Shown: piece by piece, positions 52,643 through 61,954 of the stretch
How the letters are laid out: each line of letters opens with the position of its first letter
Position numbering within the stretch: position 1 is the first letter of the stretch
NCBI RefSeq assembly: GCF_003732665.1
Contig: NZ_MOBP01000027.1
Span: 1 to 64,000, forward strand
DNA from: Pseudomonas frederiksbergensis
GTDB lineage: Bacteria > Pseudomonadota > Gammaproteobacteria > Pseudomonadales > Pseudomonadaceae
Direction: 5' to 3'
Length of the DNA: 64,000 bases
Program-made: the position numbers and the translations under genes
The notes under the pieces: generated by a model
Told to the model about the DNA's origin: nothing
Databases searched by the model: none
What the model saw: the letters and a program-made list of their open reading frames with translations, nothing else

Positions 52643-53066
52643 ATGGCATTTGCGTAAAACGCTTGATGCTTTACCGTCAACGCCGCAGACGCGACCGAGA
52701 CAAACCTGCTTCACAGCGTCAGACCTGGCTCTTTTGCCAGCGGTGCACGTCTTTTCTGACGAGCCTTCCAAGGCTACTGACGAGCACACCCACTGATTCC
52801 TCTTACGACGATCAGCCCAAGGCACCTGCTTGCGTGCCCGCTTATGAGCTATCCGAGGCCATCAACTGGCCGTAGCGGATTTCAGCGCAACACTTTCAAA
52901 TAGTCGAATACTGATTGGTACTAACGTCAGTGGATTTTCGGCAGATACACTTCCCGATAGCGATGACGCAGACGACACCGGTCGAGCCGCATATTTTGCG
53001 CGCCTCAAACAATGACCCGCGGTCGCCAGCCTTTGTTTTGGGTCCATTTCAGATGACGAGAACGCC
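52643..53066 (+). other. rpsU-dnaG gap
   Basis: These 424 bp contain no credible gene; the short frames in them lack ribosome sites and family features. A dnaG promoter may be present, but no convincing boxes were found. No repeat of the REP families is present, unlike most gaps of this size here. Confidence 0.5.
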
Positions 53067-55043
53067 ATGGCCGGGCTAATTCCCCAGAGCTTCATTGACG
53101 ACCTTCTGAACCGCACCGACATCGTCGATGTGGTCAGCTCGCGCCTGCAAATGAAAAAAGCCGGCAAGAACTACACCGCCTGCTGCCCTTTCCACAAAGA
53201 GAAAACCCCGTCCTTCAGCGTCAGCCCCGACAAACAGTTCTATTACTGCTTCGGCTGCGGCGCTGGCGGCAACGCCCTCGGCTTCATGATGGACCACGAC
53301 AACCTGGATTTCGTCCAGGCTGTCGAGGAACTGGCCAAAGCCGCTGGCATGGAAATCCCCCGCGAAGAAAGCGGCCGGCCGCACAAGCCGCGGCAGCCGA
53401 CCGATTCGCCGCTGTACCCGCTGCTCAACGCTGCCGCCGAGTTTTACCGGCAGGCGCTGAAAAGCCATCCATCGCGCAAAGCCGCCGTGGATTACTTGAA
53501 AGGTCGCGGCCTGACCGGCGAAATTGCCCGGGACTTCGGCCTCGGCTTCGCCCCGCCGGGCTGGGACAATCTGTTCAAGCATTTGAGCAGCGATACCCTG
53601 CAACAGAAAGCCATGGTCGATGCCGGCCTGCTGATCGAGAACGCCGAGACCGGCAAACGCTATGACCGCTTCCGCGATCGCGTGATGTTCCCGATCCGCG
53701 ACAGTCGCGGGCGCATCATTGCCTTCGGTGGCCGCGTGCTGGGCGACGACAAGCCCAAATACCTGAACTCACCGGAAACCCCGGTCTTCCATAAAGGCCA
53801 AGAGCTTTACGGCCTTTACGAAGCGCGCAAGAACAACCGCAACCTCGACGAAATCATCGTCGTCGAAGGCTACATGGACGTCATCGCCCTCGCCCAACAA
53901 GGCCTGCGCAATGCCGTCGCGACCCTGGGCACCGCCACCAGCGAAGAGCACTTGAAGCGACTGTTTCGCGTCGTGCCTAACGTTTTGTTCTGTTTCGATG
54001 GCGACCAGGCTGGCCGAAATGCTGCATGGCGCGCACTGGAAGCAGCACTGCCCTGCTTGCAGGACGGGCGACGGGCACGTTTCCTGTTCCTGCCCGAGGG
54101 TGAAGACCCGGATACGTTGGTGCGCTCCGAGGGCACTGACGCCTTCCGGGCGCGGATCAATCAGCACGCCCAGCCCCTGGCGGATTATTTCTTCCAGCAA
54201 CTGACCGAAGAATCGGACCCGCGCTCGCTCGAAGGCAAGGCCCATATGGCCACCCTCGCGGCACCGCTGATCGATAAAGTACCGGGGGCCAACCTGCGCA
54301 TCCTGATGCGCCAGCGACTGACCGAAATCACCGGCCTGACGGGGGAAGCCATGAGTCAGCTGGTGCAAAGCGCTCCTCAGGACGCGCCGCCCGCCTACGA
54401 TCCAGGCATCGATTACGACGCCATGCCGGATTACAGCGACTACCATCAGCCGCAGGCACAAGACACGTACGCGCCGCAGCAGGAATGGACGCCGAAGAAA
54501 CCCGGTGCCGGCGGCAAGAAGTGGGACAAGAAACCCTGGGACAAGAACGGCAAGCGAGGCGATCGCGATCAACCGAGCGCACCTCGCACACCGATTGCGG
54601 TGGAAGCGCCGACACTGATCGCCCTGCGCACGCTCATTCATCACCCGGATCTGGCCGGCAAGGTAGAAACCGCCGACCACTTCGCCAATGAAAGCAACAC
54701 CTATGCGCAACTGCTCGTCGCCCTGATCGAGGCGGTGCAAAAAAATCCTAAGCTAAACTCAATCCAACTGATGGCCCGCTGGCACGGGACCGAACAGGGA
54801 CGATTGCTCAAGGCTTTGGCGGAAAAGGAATGGCTGATTGACGGTGACAACCTTGAACAACAGTTTTTAGACACCATTACTAGGCTATCGGCAACGCAAC
54901 ACACGGATAGCCTGGAAGCACTAATCAGGAAAGCAAGGCAGCCAGGATTGACCGCGGAGGAAGCAAATCAGATCGCAAATCAGATGCGCGACCTATTAAA
55001 ACGCAATATGGCTGTATCAACCCCGACCTCAACTGGCGCGTGA
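53067..55043 (+). CDS. dnaG: DNA primase
   Basis: DnaG lays down RNA primers at the replication fork. The 658-residue protein has the N-terminal zinc finger (CCPFHKEKTPSF with YYCFGCGAGG, residues about 40-65). A TOPRIM catalytic core has VVEGYMDVIAL and FDGDQAGRNAAWRALE. A Gln/Pro/Lys-rich linker (about 455-515) precedes the C-terminal DnaB-binding helical domain. The linker's PKKPGAGGKKWDKKPW stretch is low complexity. rpoD follows after 67 bp. Confidence 0.97.
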   Translation: MAGLIPQSFIDDLLNRTDIVDVVSSRLQMKKAGKNYTACCPFHKEKTPSFSVSPDKQFYYCFGCGAGGNALGFMMDHDNLDFVQAVEELAKAAGMEIPREESGRPHKPRQPTDSPLYPLLNAAAEFYRQALKSHPSRKAAVDYLKGRGLTGEIARDFGLGFAPPGWDNLFKHLSSDTLQQKAMVDAGLLIENAETGKRYDRFRDRVMFPIRDSRGRIIAFGGRVLGDDKPKYLNSPETPVFHKGQELYGLYEARKNNRNLDEIIVVEGYMDVIALAQQGLRNAVATLGTATSEEHLKRLFRVVPNVLFCFDGDQAGRNAAWRALEAALPCLQDGRRARFLFLPEGEDPDTLVRSEGTDAFRARINQHAQPLADYFFQQLTEESDPRSLEGKAHMATLAAPLIDKVPGANLRILMRQRLTEITGLTGEAMSQLVQSAPQDAPPAYDPGIDYDAMPDYSDYHQPQAQDTYAPQQEWTPKKPGAGGKKWDKKPWDKNGKRGDRDQPSAPRTPIAVEAPTLIALRTLIHHPDLAGKVETADHFANESNTYAQLLVALIEAVQKNPKLNSIQLMARWHGTEQGRLLKALAEKEWLIDGDNLEQQFLDTITRLSATQHTDSLEALIRKARQPGLTAEEANQIANQMRDLLKRNMAVSTPTSTGA

Positions 55044-55057
55044 GGTCATAGCTCAGG

Positions 55058-55063
55058 TATAAT
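55058..55063 (+). promoter_or_regulatory. rpoD -10 element
   Basis: A perfect TATAAT stands 48 bp before the rpoD ATG, in the dnaG-rpoD gap. No recognisable -35 lies at the right distance, so this internal promoter may need an activator or be weak. Confidence 0.45.
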
Positions 55064-55110
55064 CCTCGGCTTGTTTTTTGCCCGCCAAGACCTTCAGTGG
55101 ATAGGGTGTT

Positions 55111-56961
<1,851 letters not shown>

Positions 56962-56965
56962 TCAC

Positions 56966-56994
56966 AAAACCCCCGGCCCAGGCCGGGGGTTTTG
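56966..56994 (+). terminator. rpoD terminator
   Basis: AAAACCCCCGGCC, a minimal loop and GGCCGGGGGTTTT form a strong intrinsic terminator starting 5 bp after the rpoD stop. Confidence 0.92.
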
Positions 56995-57084
56995 CTTTAT
57001 GCAGATTAAATCCCCCGCACTACCCACCCGCCGAATTGCCCGTCTACACTCGAAACATTCCCCCCGAGCCATAACGAGACCGTT

Positions 57085-60000
57085 ATGCCCAGACTGCCGA
57101 CCGTGCTTTTTTTGCTGTCGCTGATGACCTGGACCGCAACGGCTGGCGCGCTGACTCTGACCGACGAAGAACGTAGCTGGCTGGCGGCTCACCCGGACTT
57201 GCGTCTGGGCGTCGACGCGTCCTGGCCGCCCTTTGAGTTCCGCGACGAACAGGGCCGTTACCAGGGCCTTGCCGCAGATTACATCAACGTGATCCGCCAA
57301 CGCCTGGGCATCAAGCTCACCCCCATCGAACCGGTGAGCTGGACGGTGGTTCTGGAGCAGGTCAAACAGGGCAAGCTCGATTTGTTGCCGGGCATCATGT
57401 CGACGCCGGAACGCCAGACCTACCTGTCATTCACCCGCCCCTATCTGGACTTTCCGATTGTCATCCTGGCCCATATCGGCGGCGCCCAGCCACGCAAAAT
57501 CGAGGACCTGTACGGCCTCAAAATCGCCGTCGTGGAAAACTACGCCCCCCATGAGCTGCTGCGCACCCACCATCCGGACCTGAATCTGGTGGCGATGCCC
57601 AACGTCAGCTCGGCGTTGCAGGCGTTGGCGACCGATGAAGTGGACGCGGTGGTCGGTGATCTCGCCTCCAGCGTCTGGAGCCTGCGCCAGCTCAAGCTCG
57701 ACGGGCTCTATGTCAGCGGCGAAACGCCCTACCGCTACCAATTGGCGATGGCGGTGCCACCGAAAAACAAAATGCTCGTGGGCATCATCGATAAAGTCCT
57801 GGCGGACATGAGCCCCAGCGAAATCAGCGCGATTCAGGAGCATTGGGTCGGTAACGTCCTCGATCATCGGACTTTCTGGTCCGACTTGCTGGTCTACGGC
57901 CTGCCGGGCCTGGTGCTGCTGATCATCATCCTGGCGGTGGTGATCCGGATCAATCGCCGGCTGAGCTCGGAAATCGCCCGGCGAATCGATCTGGAACAGG
58001 AACTGCGCAGCAGCGAATACCACTATCGCGGGCTGGTAGAAAGTCTGTCGGCCATTGCCTGGGAAGCGCGAATCAGCGATTTCACCTACAGCTACGTGTC
58101 GCCCCATGCCGAAGACTTGCTCGGTTATCCCCTGTCCCATTGGCTGATCCCGGGGTTCTGGCGCAACATCATCCACCCGGCGGACCTGATACGAGCACAG
58201 ACCTTCTGTGACCACGAAGTGCTGGCCGGGCGCGATCACAGCGTCGATTACCGGGTCATCACCGCCGATGGTCGCTGCCTGTGGGTGCGCGATATCGTCA
58301 GCCTGATCGAACACGGCCATGAACCGGTGCTGCGGGGCCTGATGATCGATATCAGCGACGCCAAGCGCACAGAAGAGGCGTTGCGTCTGTCGGAACAGAA
58401 ATTCGCCTCGGTATTCCAGCAATGCCCGGACATCCTGGTGATTGCGCGGCTTTCCGACGGCTGCCTGCTGGAGGTCAACGAAGCGTTCGAAGAACAGATC
58501 GGCCTCAAGGCCAGAGATGTCATCGGCCAGACCGCTACCGATCTTAATATCTGGGGCATTCCCGGCGTCGGGCCGGGTTTGCTGCAACGGTTACAGGCCG
58601 GCAGCATCCGCAATCTGGAAATGCCTTTTCGCCGCAACAATGGCCAAGTGTTCACCGGCCTGATTTCCGCAGAGCCGTTCGATCTCGATACCACCCCCGC
58701 GCTGGTGGTCGTGGTGCGGGACATTAGCCAGCTCAAGGAAACCCAGCAACAGTTGCAAACCTCCGAAGAGAAATTCGCCAAGGCCTTCCACGCCTCCCCT
58801 GACGGCTTGCTGCTGTCGCGACAGAGCGATGGCTTGCTGCTGGAGGTCAACGAGGGCTTCAGCCGTATCACGGGCTTCAACAGCGCGATGTCGGTGGATC
58901 GTTCGGCGCTGGACCTGGGCATCTGGGTCAATCTCAACGAACGCAAACAGATGCTCGACTTGCTGCACCGGGATGGCTTCGTCAGGGATTTCACCTGCCA
59001 CATCCGCCGCAACGACGGGCAGATCCGCCTCTGCGAAGTGTCCAGCCGACCGCTGCCGATCGGCGATGAAGACTGCATGCTGACCATCGCCCGGGACATC
59101 ACCGAGCGGCACCTGATGCAGGAAAAACTGCAACAGGCCGCCACCGTGTTCGAGAGTACCGCCGAAGGCGTGTTGATCACCGACACCCAACAGCACATCA
59201 GCGCGGTCAACCGCGCCTTTACCGAAATCACCGGTTACAGCGAGAGCGAAGCCTTGGGCCACACCCCTCGCCTGCTTGCCTCGGGCCTGCATGACAGCGC
59301 CTTTTACGCGGCCATGTGGCATCAGTTGACCGATGAGGGACACTGGCAAGGCGAGATCTCCAACCGGCGCAAAAACGGTGAGTTGTACCCGAGTTGGCTG
59401 ACCATCAGCGCCGTGCGCAACCGCGATAAGTTCATCACCCACTTTGTCGCCGTGTTCGCTGACATTTCCAGCCTCAAGCACGCCCAGGCCAAGCTCGATT
59501 ATCAGGCCCACCACGACCCGCTCACCGGCCTGCCGAACCGTACGTTGTTCGAAAGCCGGCTGCTGATGGCGCTCACCAACCAACAAGAAAACGGCGGCCA
59601 AGGCGCGGTGCTATTCCTCGACCTCGACCGCTTCAAGCACATCAATGACAGCCTCGGCCACCCGGTCGGCGACCTGCTGCTCAAAGGCATCGCCGTGCGC
59701 CTCAAGGAGCAACTGCGCGACATCGACACCGTCGCACGCCTGGGCGGCGACGAATTCATCATTCTGCTGCCCGGCCTGCAGCAAGCGAGCGACGCCGACC
59801 ACATTGCGACCAAACTGCTGAATTGCTTCGCCGCGCCGTTCCAGGCCGGTGAACACGAGTTCTTCATCAGCGCCAGCATCGGCACCAGCCTATACCCCAA
59901 GGATGGCTGCGACGTCGCCACCCTGGTCAAAAACGCCGACGCGGCGATGTACCGCTCCAAGGCCAAGGGGCGCAACCGGGTCGAAAGCTACACCCGTGAC

Positions 60001-60831
60001 CTCACGGCCCAGGCCAGCGAACGGGTGGCCCTGGAACACGAACTGCGGCGCGCCATCGAACGCAACGAGTTGCACCTCTACTACCAACCGAAAATCAGCC
60101 TCGACGACCATCGCCTGGTCGGCGCCGAAGCGCTGATACGCTGGCGCCACCCGACCTTCGGCGACGTACCACCGGAACACTTCATTCCCCTGGCCGAAGA
60201 AAACGGCATGATCCTGCAAATCGGCGACTGGGTGCTCGAGACCGCGTGCCGGCAAATGTTCGAGTGGAACCAGGTCTACGAAGGCCTCGGCCCGCTGTCG
60301 GTCAACCTCGCCGGCGCGCAACTGCGCCAGCCCAACTTGCTCGGACGCATCGAGCAACTGCTCAAGGACAACCGTCTCAAGCCCGGTTTTCTGCAACTGG
60401 AAATTACCGAAAACTTCATCATGAGCCAGGCCGAAGAAGCGCTGGCGGTGCTGCACCAACTCAAACGCCTGGGCGTGCAACTGGCGATCGACGACTTCGG
60501 CACCGGCTATTCATCCCTGAGCTACCTCAAGCGCCTGCCGCTGGACATCCTCAAGATCGACCAGTCCTTCGTCCGCGGCCTGCCGGATGATCCCCACGAT
60601 GCCGCGATTGTCCGAGCCATCATCGCCCTGGGCCGCAGCATGCAATTCACCATCATCGCCGAGGGCGTCGAAACCCAGGCCCAACAGGAATTCCTCGCCG
60701 CCGAAGGCTGCGAACAGATCCAGGGCTACATCGTCAGCCTGCCCTTACCGCCCGAAGAATTCGCCGCGACGTTTCTTCGTATAGCCGTATCGGATTTTTC
60801 GGATAGCACAGCCGAGAAACCGTCGCTATAA
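57085..60831 (+). CDS. rmcA: RmcA-like c-di-GMP enzyme (SBP-PAS-GGDEF-EAL)
   Basis: A 1248-residue membrane protein that makes or degrades cyclic di-GMP. A signal/anchor sequence precedes a periplasmic SBP_bac_3 domain (about 35-255) and a helix (about 270-292). Four PAS domains (about 310-800) follow, then GGDEF (about 803-970) and EAL (about 976-1235). RLGGDEFIILLPG near residue 886 is intact, with an RDID inhibitory site five residues before it. EALIRW, ITENFIM, DDFGTGYSS and EGVETQ show that EAL should be active. Architecture, length and place beside rpoD and a tRNA match P. aeruginosa RmcA (PA0575), a redox- and phenazine-responsive phosphodiesterase. Confidence 0.93.
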   Translation: MPRLPTVLFLLSLMTWTATAGALTLTDEERSWLAAHPDLRLGVDASWPPFEFRDEQGRYQGLAADYINVIRQRLGIKLTPIEPVSWTVVLEQVKQGKLDLLPGIMSTPERQTYLSFTRPYLDFPIVILAHIGGAQPRKIEDLYGLKIAVVENYAPHELLRTHHPDLNLVAMPNVSSALQALATDEVDAVVGDLASSVWSLRQLKLDGLYVSGETPYRYQLAMAVPPKNKMLVGIIDKVLADMSPSEISAIQEHWVGNVLDHRTFWSDLLVYGLPGLVLLIIILAVVIRINRRLSSEIARRIDLEQELRSSEYHYRGLVESLSAIAWEARISDFTYSYVSPHAEDLLGYPLSHWLIPGFWRNIIHPADLIRAQTFCDHEVLAGRDHSVDYRVITADGRCLWVRDIVSLIEHGHEPVLRGLMIDISDAKRTEEALRLSEQKFASVFQQCPDILVIARLSDGCLLEVNEAFEEQIGLKARDVIGQTATDLNIWGIPGVGPGLLQRLQAGSIRNLEMPFRRNNGQVFTGLISAEPFDLDTTPALVVVVRDISQLKETQQQLQTSEEKFAKAFHASPDGLLLSRQSDGLLLEVNEGFSRITGFNSAMSVDRSALDLGIWVNLNERKQMLDLLHRDGFVRDFTCHIRRNDGQIRLCEVSSRPLPIGDEDCMLTIARDITERHLMQEKLQQAATVFESTAEGVLITDTQQHISAVNRAFTEITGYSESEALGHTPRLLASGLHDSAFYAAMWHQLTDEGHWQGEISNRRKNGELYPSWLTISAVRNRDKFITHFVAVFADISSLKHAQAKLDYQAHHDPLTGLPNRTLFESRLLMALTNQQENGGQGAVLFLDLDRFKHINDSLGHPVGDLLLKGIAVRLKEQLRDIDTVARLGGDEFIILLPGLQQASDADHIATKLLNCFAAPFQAGEHEFFISASIGTSLYPKDGCDVATLVKNADAAMYRSKAKGRNRVESYTRDLTAQASERVALEHELRRAIERNELHLYYQPKISLDDHRLVGAEALIRWRHPTFGDVPPEHFIPLAEENGMILQIGDWVLETACRQMFEWNQVYEGLGPLSVNLAGAQLRQPNLLGRIEQLLKDNRLKPGFLQLEITENFIMSQAEEALAVLHQLKRLGVQLAIDDFGTGYSSLSYLKRLPLDILKIDQSFVRGLPDDPHDAAIVRAIIALGRSMQFTIIAEGVETQAQQEFLAAEGCEQIQGYIVSLPLPPEEFAATFLRIAVSDFSDSTAEKPSL

Positions 60832-60832
60832 T
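60827..60832 (+). promoter_or_regulatory. -10 element of the tRNA promoter
   Basis: A perfect TATAAT overlaps the rmcA stop codon (TAA within the box) and is followed by the GC-rich stretch CCGCGGCC, typical of stringently controlled tRNA promoters. The -35 is poor. The tRNA begins 15 bp later. Confidence 0.6.
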
Positions 60833-60846
60833 CCGCGGCCTACTGA

Positions 60847-60923
60847 GGGCCTATAGCTCAGTTGGTTAGAGCAGAGGACTCATAATCCTTTGGTCCACGG
60901 TTCAAGTCCGTGTGGGCCCACCA
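60847..60923 (+). tRNA. tRNA with CAU anticodon, probably tRNA-Ile2 (lysidine-modified)
   Basis: A complete 77-base tRNA with encoded CCA. The D-arm is GCTCAGTTGGTTAGAGC, the anticodon loop CTCATAA (anticodon CAT) and the T-arm GGTTCAAGTCC. The acceptor stem has C4-G69 and C5-G68, which tell TilS that a CAU tRNA is Ile2 rather than elongator Met. The GGTTCAAGTCC T-loop and TTGGTC variable region also match E. coli ileX more than metT. It is often annotated as tRNA-Met. A terminator follows. Confidence 0.93.
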
Positions 60924-60927
60924 AACA

Positions 60928-60956
60928 AAAAAGCCGCGTGAATACGCGGCTTTTTC
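60928..60956 (+). terminator. tRNA terminator
   Basis: AAGCCGCGT, a short loop and ACGCGGCTT followed by TTT form an intrinsic terminator 5 bp after the tRNA CCA. Confidence 0.9.
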
Positions 60957-61072
60957 GTGTCTGGCGTTCTGGTTTTTCAGATGTTTTTTCTTCAAAAAGC
61001 AGCGGAAATGTCCACAAAGTGTCCACATCGATTTCCAGCGAAACGACGTCATTCGTAGACACAAACTTGAAA

Positions 61073-61115
61073 TTGACAAACCGACCTTGAACTTTAGGAT
61101 GGCTCAACCTATAAA
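61073..61115 (+). promoter_or_regulatory. promoter region of the toxin-antitoxin-like pair
   Basis: Two overlapping sigma-70-like promoters can be read: TTGACA (61073-61078), 16 bp, TAGGAT (61095-61100), and TTGAAC (61087-61092), 17 bp, TATAAA (61110-61115). Either would start transcription just before the ATG at 61132, so the upstream in-frame ATG at 61099 is unlikely to be used. The AT-rich CTATA repeats here could hold an autoregulatory operator. Confidence 0.5.
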
Positions 61116-61131
61116 TACTATAGAAAAACAC

Positions 61132-61455
61132 ATGAGCCCTCTTCTTCCTTTTCCACTGCCAAAAAAGAAAGCTCTTGAAATCATTCGTGAGCTTTCAGAG
61201 GTATCGGAACGCATCTTCTACTCCCCGCACGCCAAGGCGCGGATGATTGAACGAGGCGTGAGCATGCCGGACGTGATGGACTGTCTGGGTAAAGGGCAGA
61301 TCACCGAGGGGCCGTTTCAGCAACCGGGAGGTGATTGGCGATTTACTATTTACTGGTTCAAAGCTGGGTCACCTCTCCAGGTCGTCGGGGCAATCGACAT
61401 CGATGACGACGGGACATTTCTCGTCATAGTGACCACGATACAAAAGAAGGGATGA
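61132..61455 (+). CDS. DUF4258-type protein, probable toxin
   Basis: A 107-residue protein. The core YSPHAKARMIERGVSMPDVMDCLGKG and the following strands (WRFTIYWF, VVGAIDIDDDG, FLVIVTTIQKK) are the pattern of DUF4258, a small fold related to RelE/MqsR-like toxins. It is followed directly by a helix-turn-helix gene in the manner of toxin-antitoxin pairs. The DNA is clearly AT-richer than its surroundings and begins just after a tRNA gene, which suggests transfer. The toxin role is inferred from family and context; start 61132 is set by the promoter. Confidence 0.65.
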   Translation: MSPLLPFPLPKKKALEIIRELSEVSERIFYSPHAKARMIERGVSMPDVMDCLGKGQITEGPFQQPGGDWRFTIYWFKAGSPLQVVGAIDIDDDGTFLVIVTTIQKKG

Positions 61456-61460
61456 ATTTT

Positions 61461-61895
61461 ATGTACCACTACGTAGAAAGCGGCCTACCGAACGTATGGC
61501 TTAGCAATGGCTTCGTGGTGAAGGAGACCGCCTATGGCGAGTCTGTCGCCATCACGGATGTGAAGGGCCTCCATGATGTAATCGGCAAAGCCATCGCGGA
61601 GAAACCTTCAGTACTGACAGGTGCTGAGTTCAGATTTTTGAGAAAGGAGCTTGGCCTGTCCCAGGAAAGCCTCGCCGAGATTGTTGGTTTGACAAGTCAG
61701 GCTGTAGCGATCTGGGAAAAAACCGACAAGATCCCGATGGTAAACGACCGTTACTTGCGAGGCCTTTATCTTGAAGCCAAAACGGGTGAAGCGGATCTGA
61801 TGGCGGCTATCAATACCATCAACAAATTGGACCACGAACTCTACAAACTGAATCTGGAGTTTGAAGGCCAATGGCACAATCAAGCATGCGCTTGA
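61461..61895 (+). CDS. helix-turn-helix protein, probable antitoxin
   Basis: A 144-residue protein. A short N-terminal domain (YHYVESGLPNVWLSNGF, KGLHDVIGKAI) leads into an Xre-type helix-turn-helix (TGAEFRFLRKELGLSQESLAEIVGL, then VAIWEKTDKIP), like the DNA-binding half of MqsA-type antitoxins but with no zinc cysteines. The ATG at 61461 has AGAAGGGA about eight bases upstream; an ATG at 61452 overlaps the toxin stop but has no room for a ribosome site. It probably represses the pair's own promoter. Confidence 0.7.
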   Translation: MYHYVESGLPNVWLSNGFVVKETAYGESVAITDVKGLHDVIGKAIAEKPSVLTGAEFRFLRKELGLSQESLAEIVGLTSQAVAIWEKTDKIPMVNDRYLRGLYLEAKTGEADLMAAINTINKLDHELYKLNLEFEGQWHNQACA

Positions 61896-61911
61896 GTCTG
61901 AATGTTCTGTA

Positions 61912-61942
61912 AAGCCCGGCAAGAATGCCGGGCTTTTTTTCA
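61912..61942. terminator. terminator between the antitoxin gene and gcd
   Basis: AAAGCCCGGC, an AAGAAT loop and GCCGGGCTTT with further T form a strong terminator for the plus-strand pair. The A run lets it also stop gcd, which converges. Confidence 0.9.
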
Positions 61943-61954
61943 CCTTCGTTTCCC

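Noticed and set aside
52643..53066. Small genes in the rpsU-dnaG gap
   Set aside because: Frames of 60-100 codons exist on both strands, but none has a ribosome site, codon pattern or family resemblance.
60858..61131. Short minus-strand frames containing HTDLNRGPKDYES or GPHGLEPWTKGL
   Set aside because: These are translations of the reverse of the tRNA gene, a common false prediction.
60898..61950. A second copy of the tRNA 3' end that would mark the far boundary of an island
   Set aside because: I looked for GTTCAAGTCC or GGGCCCACCA downstream and found none, so a complete attL/attR pair is not supported.
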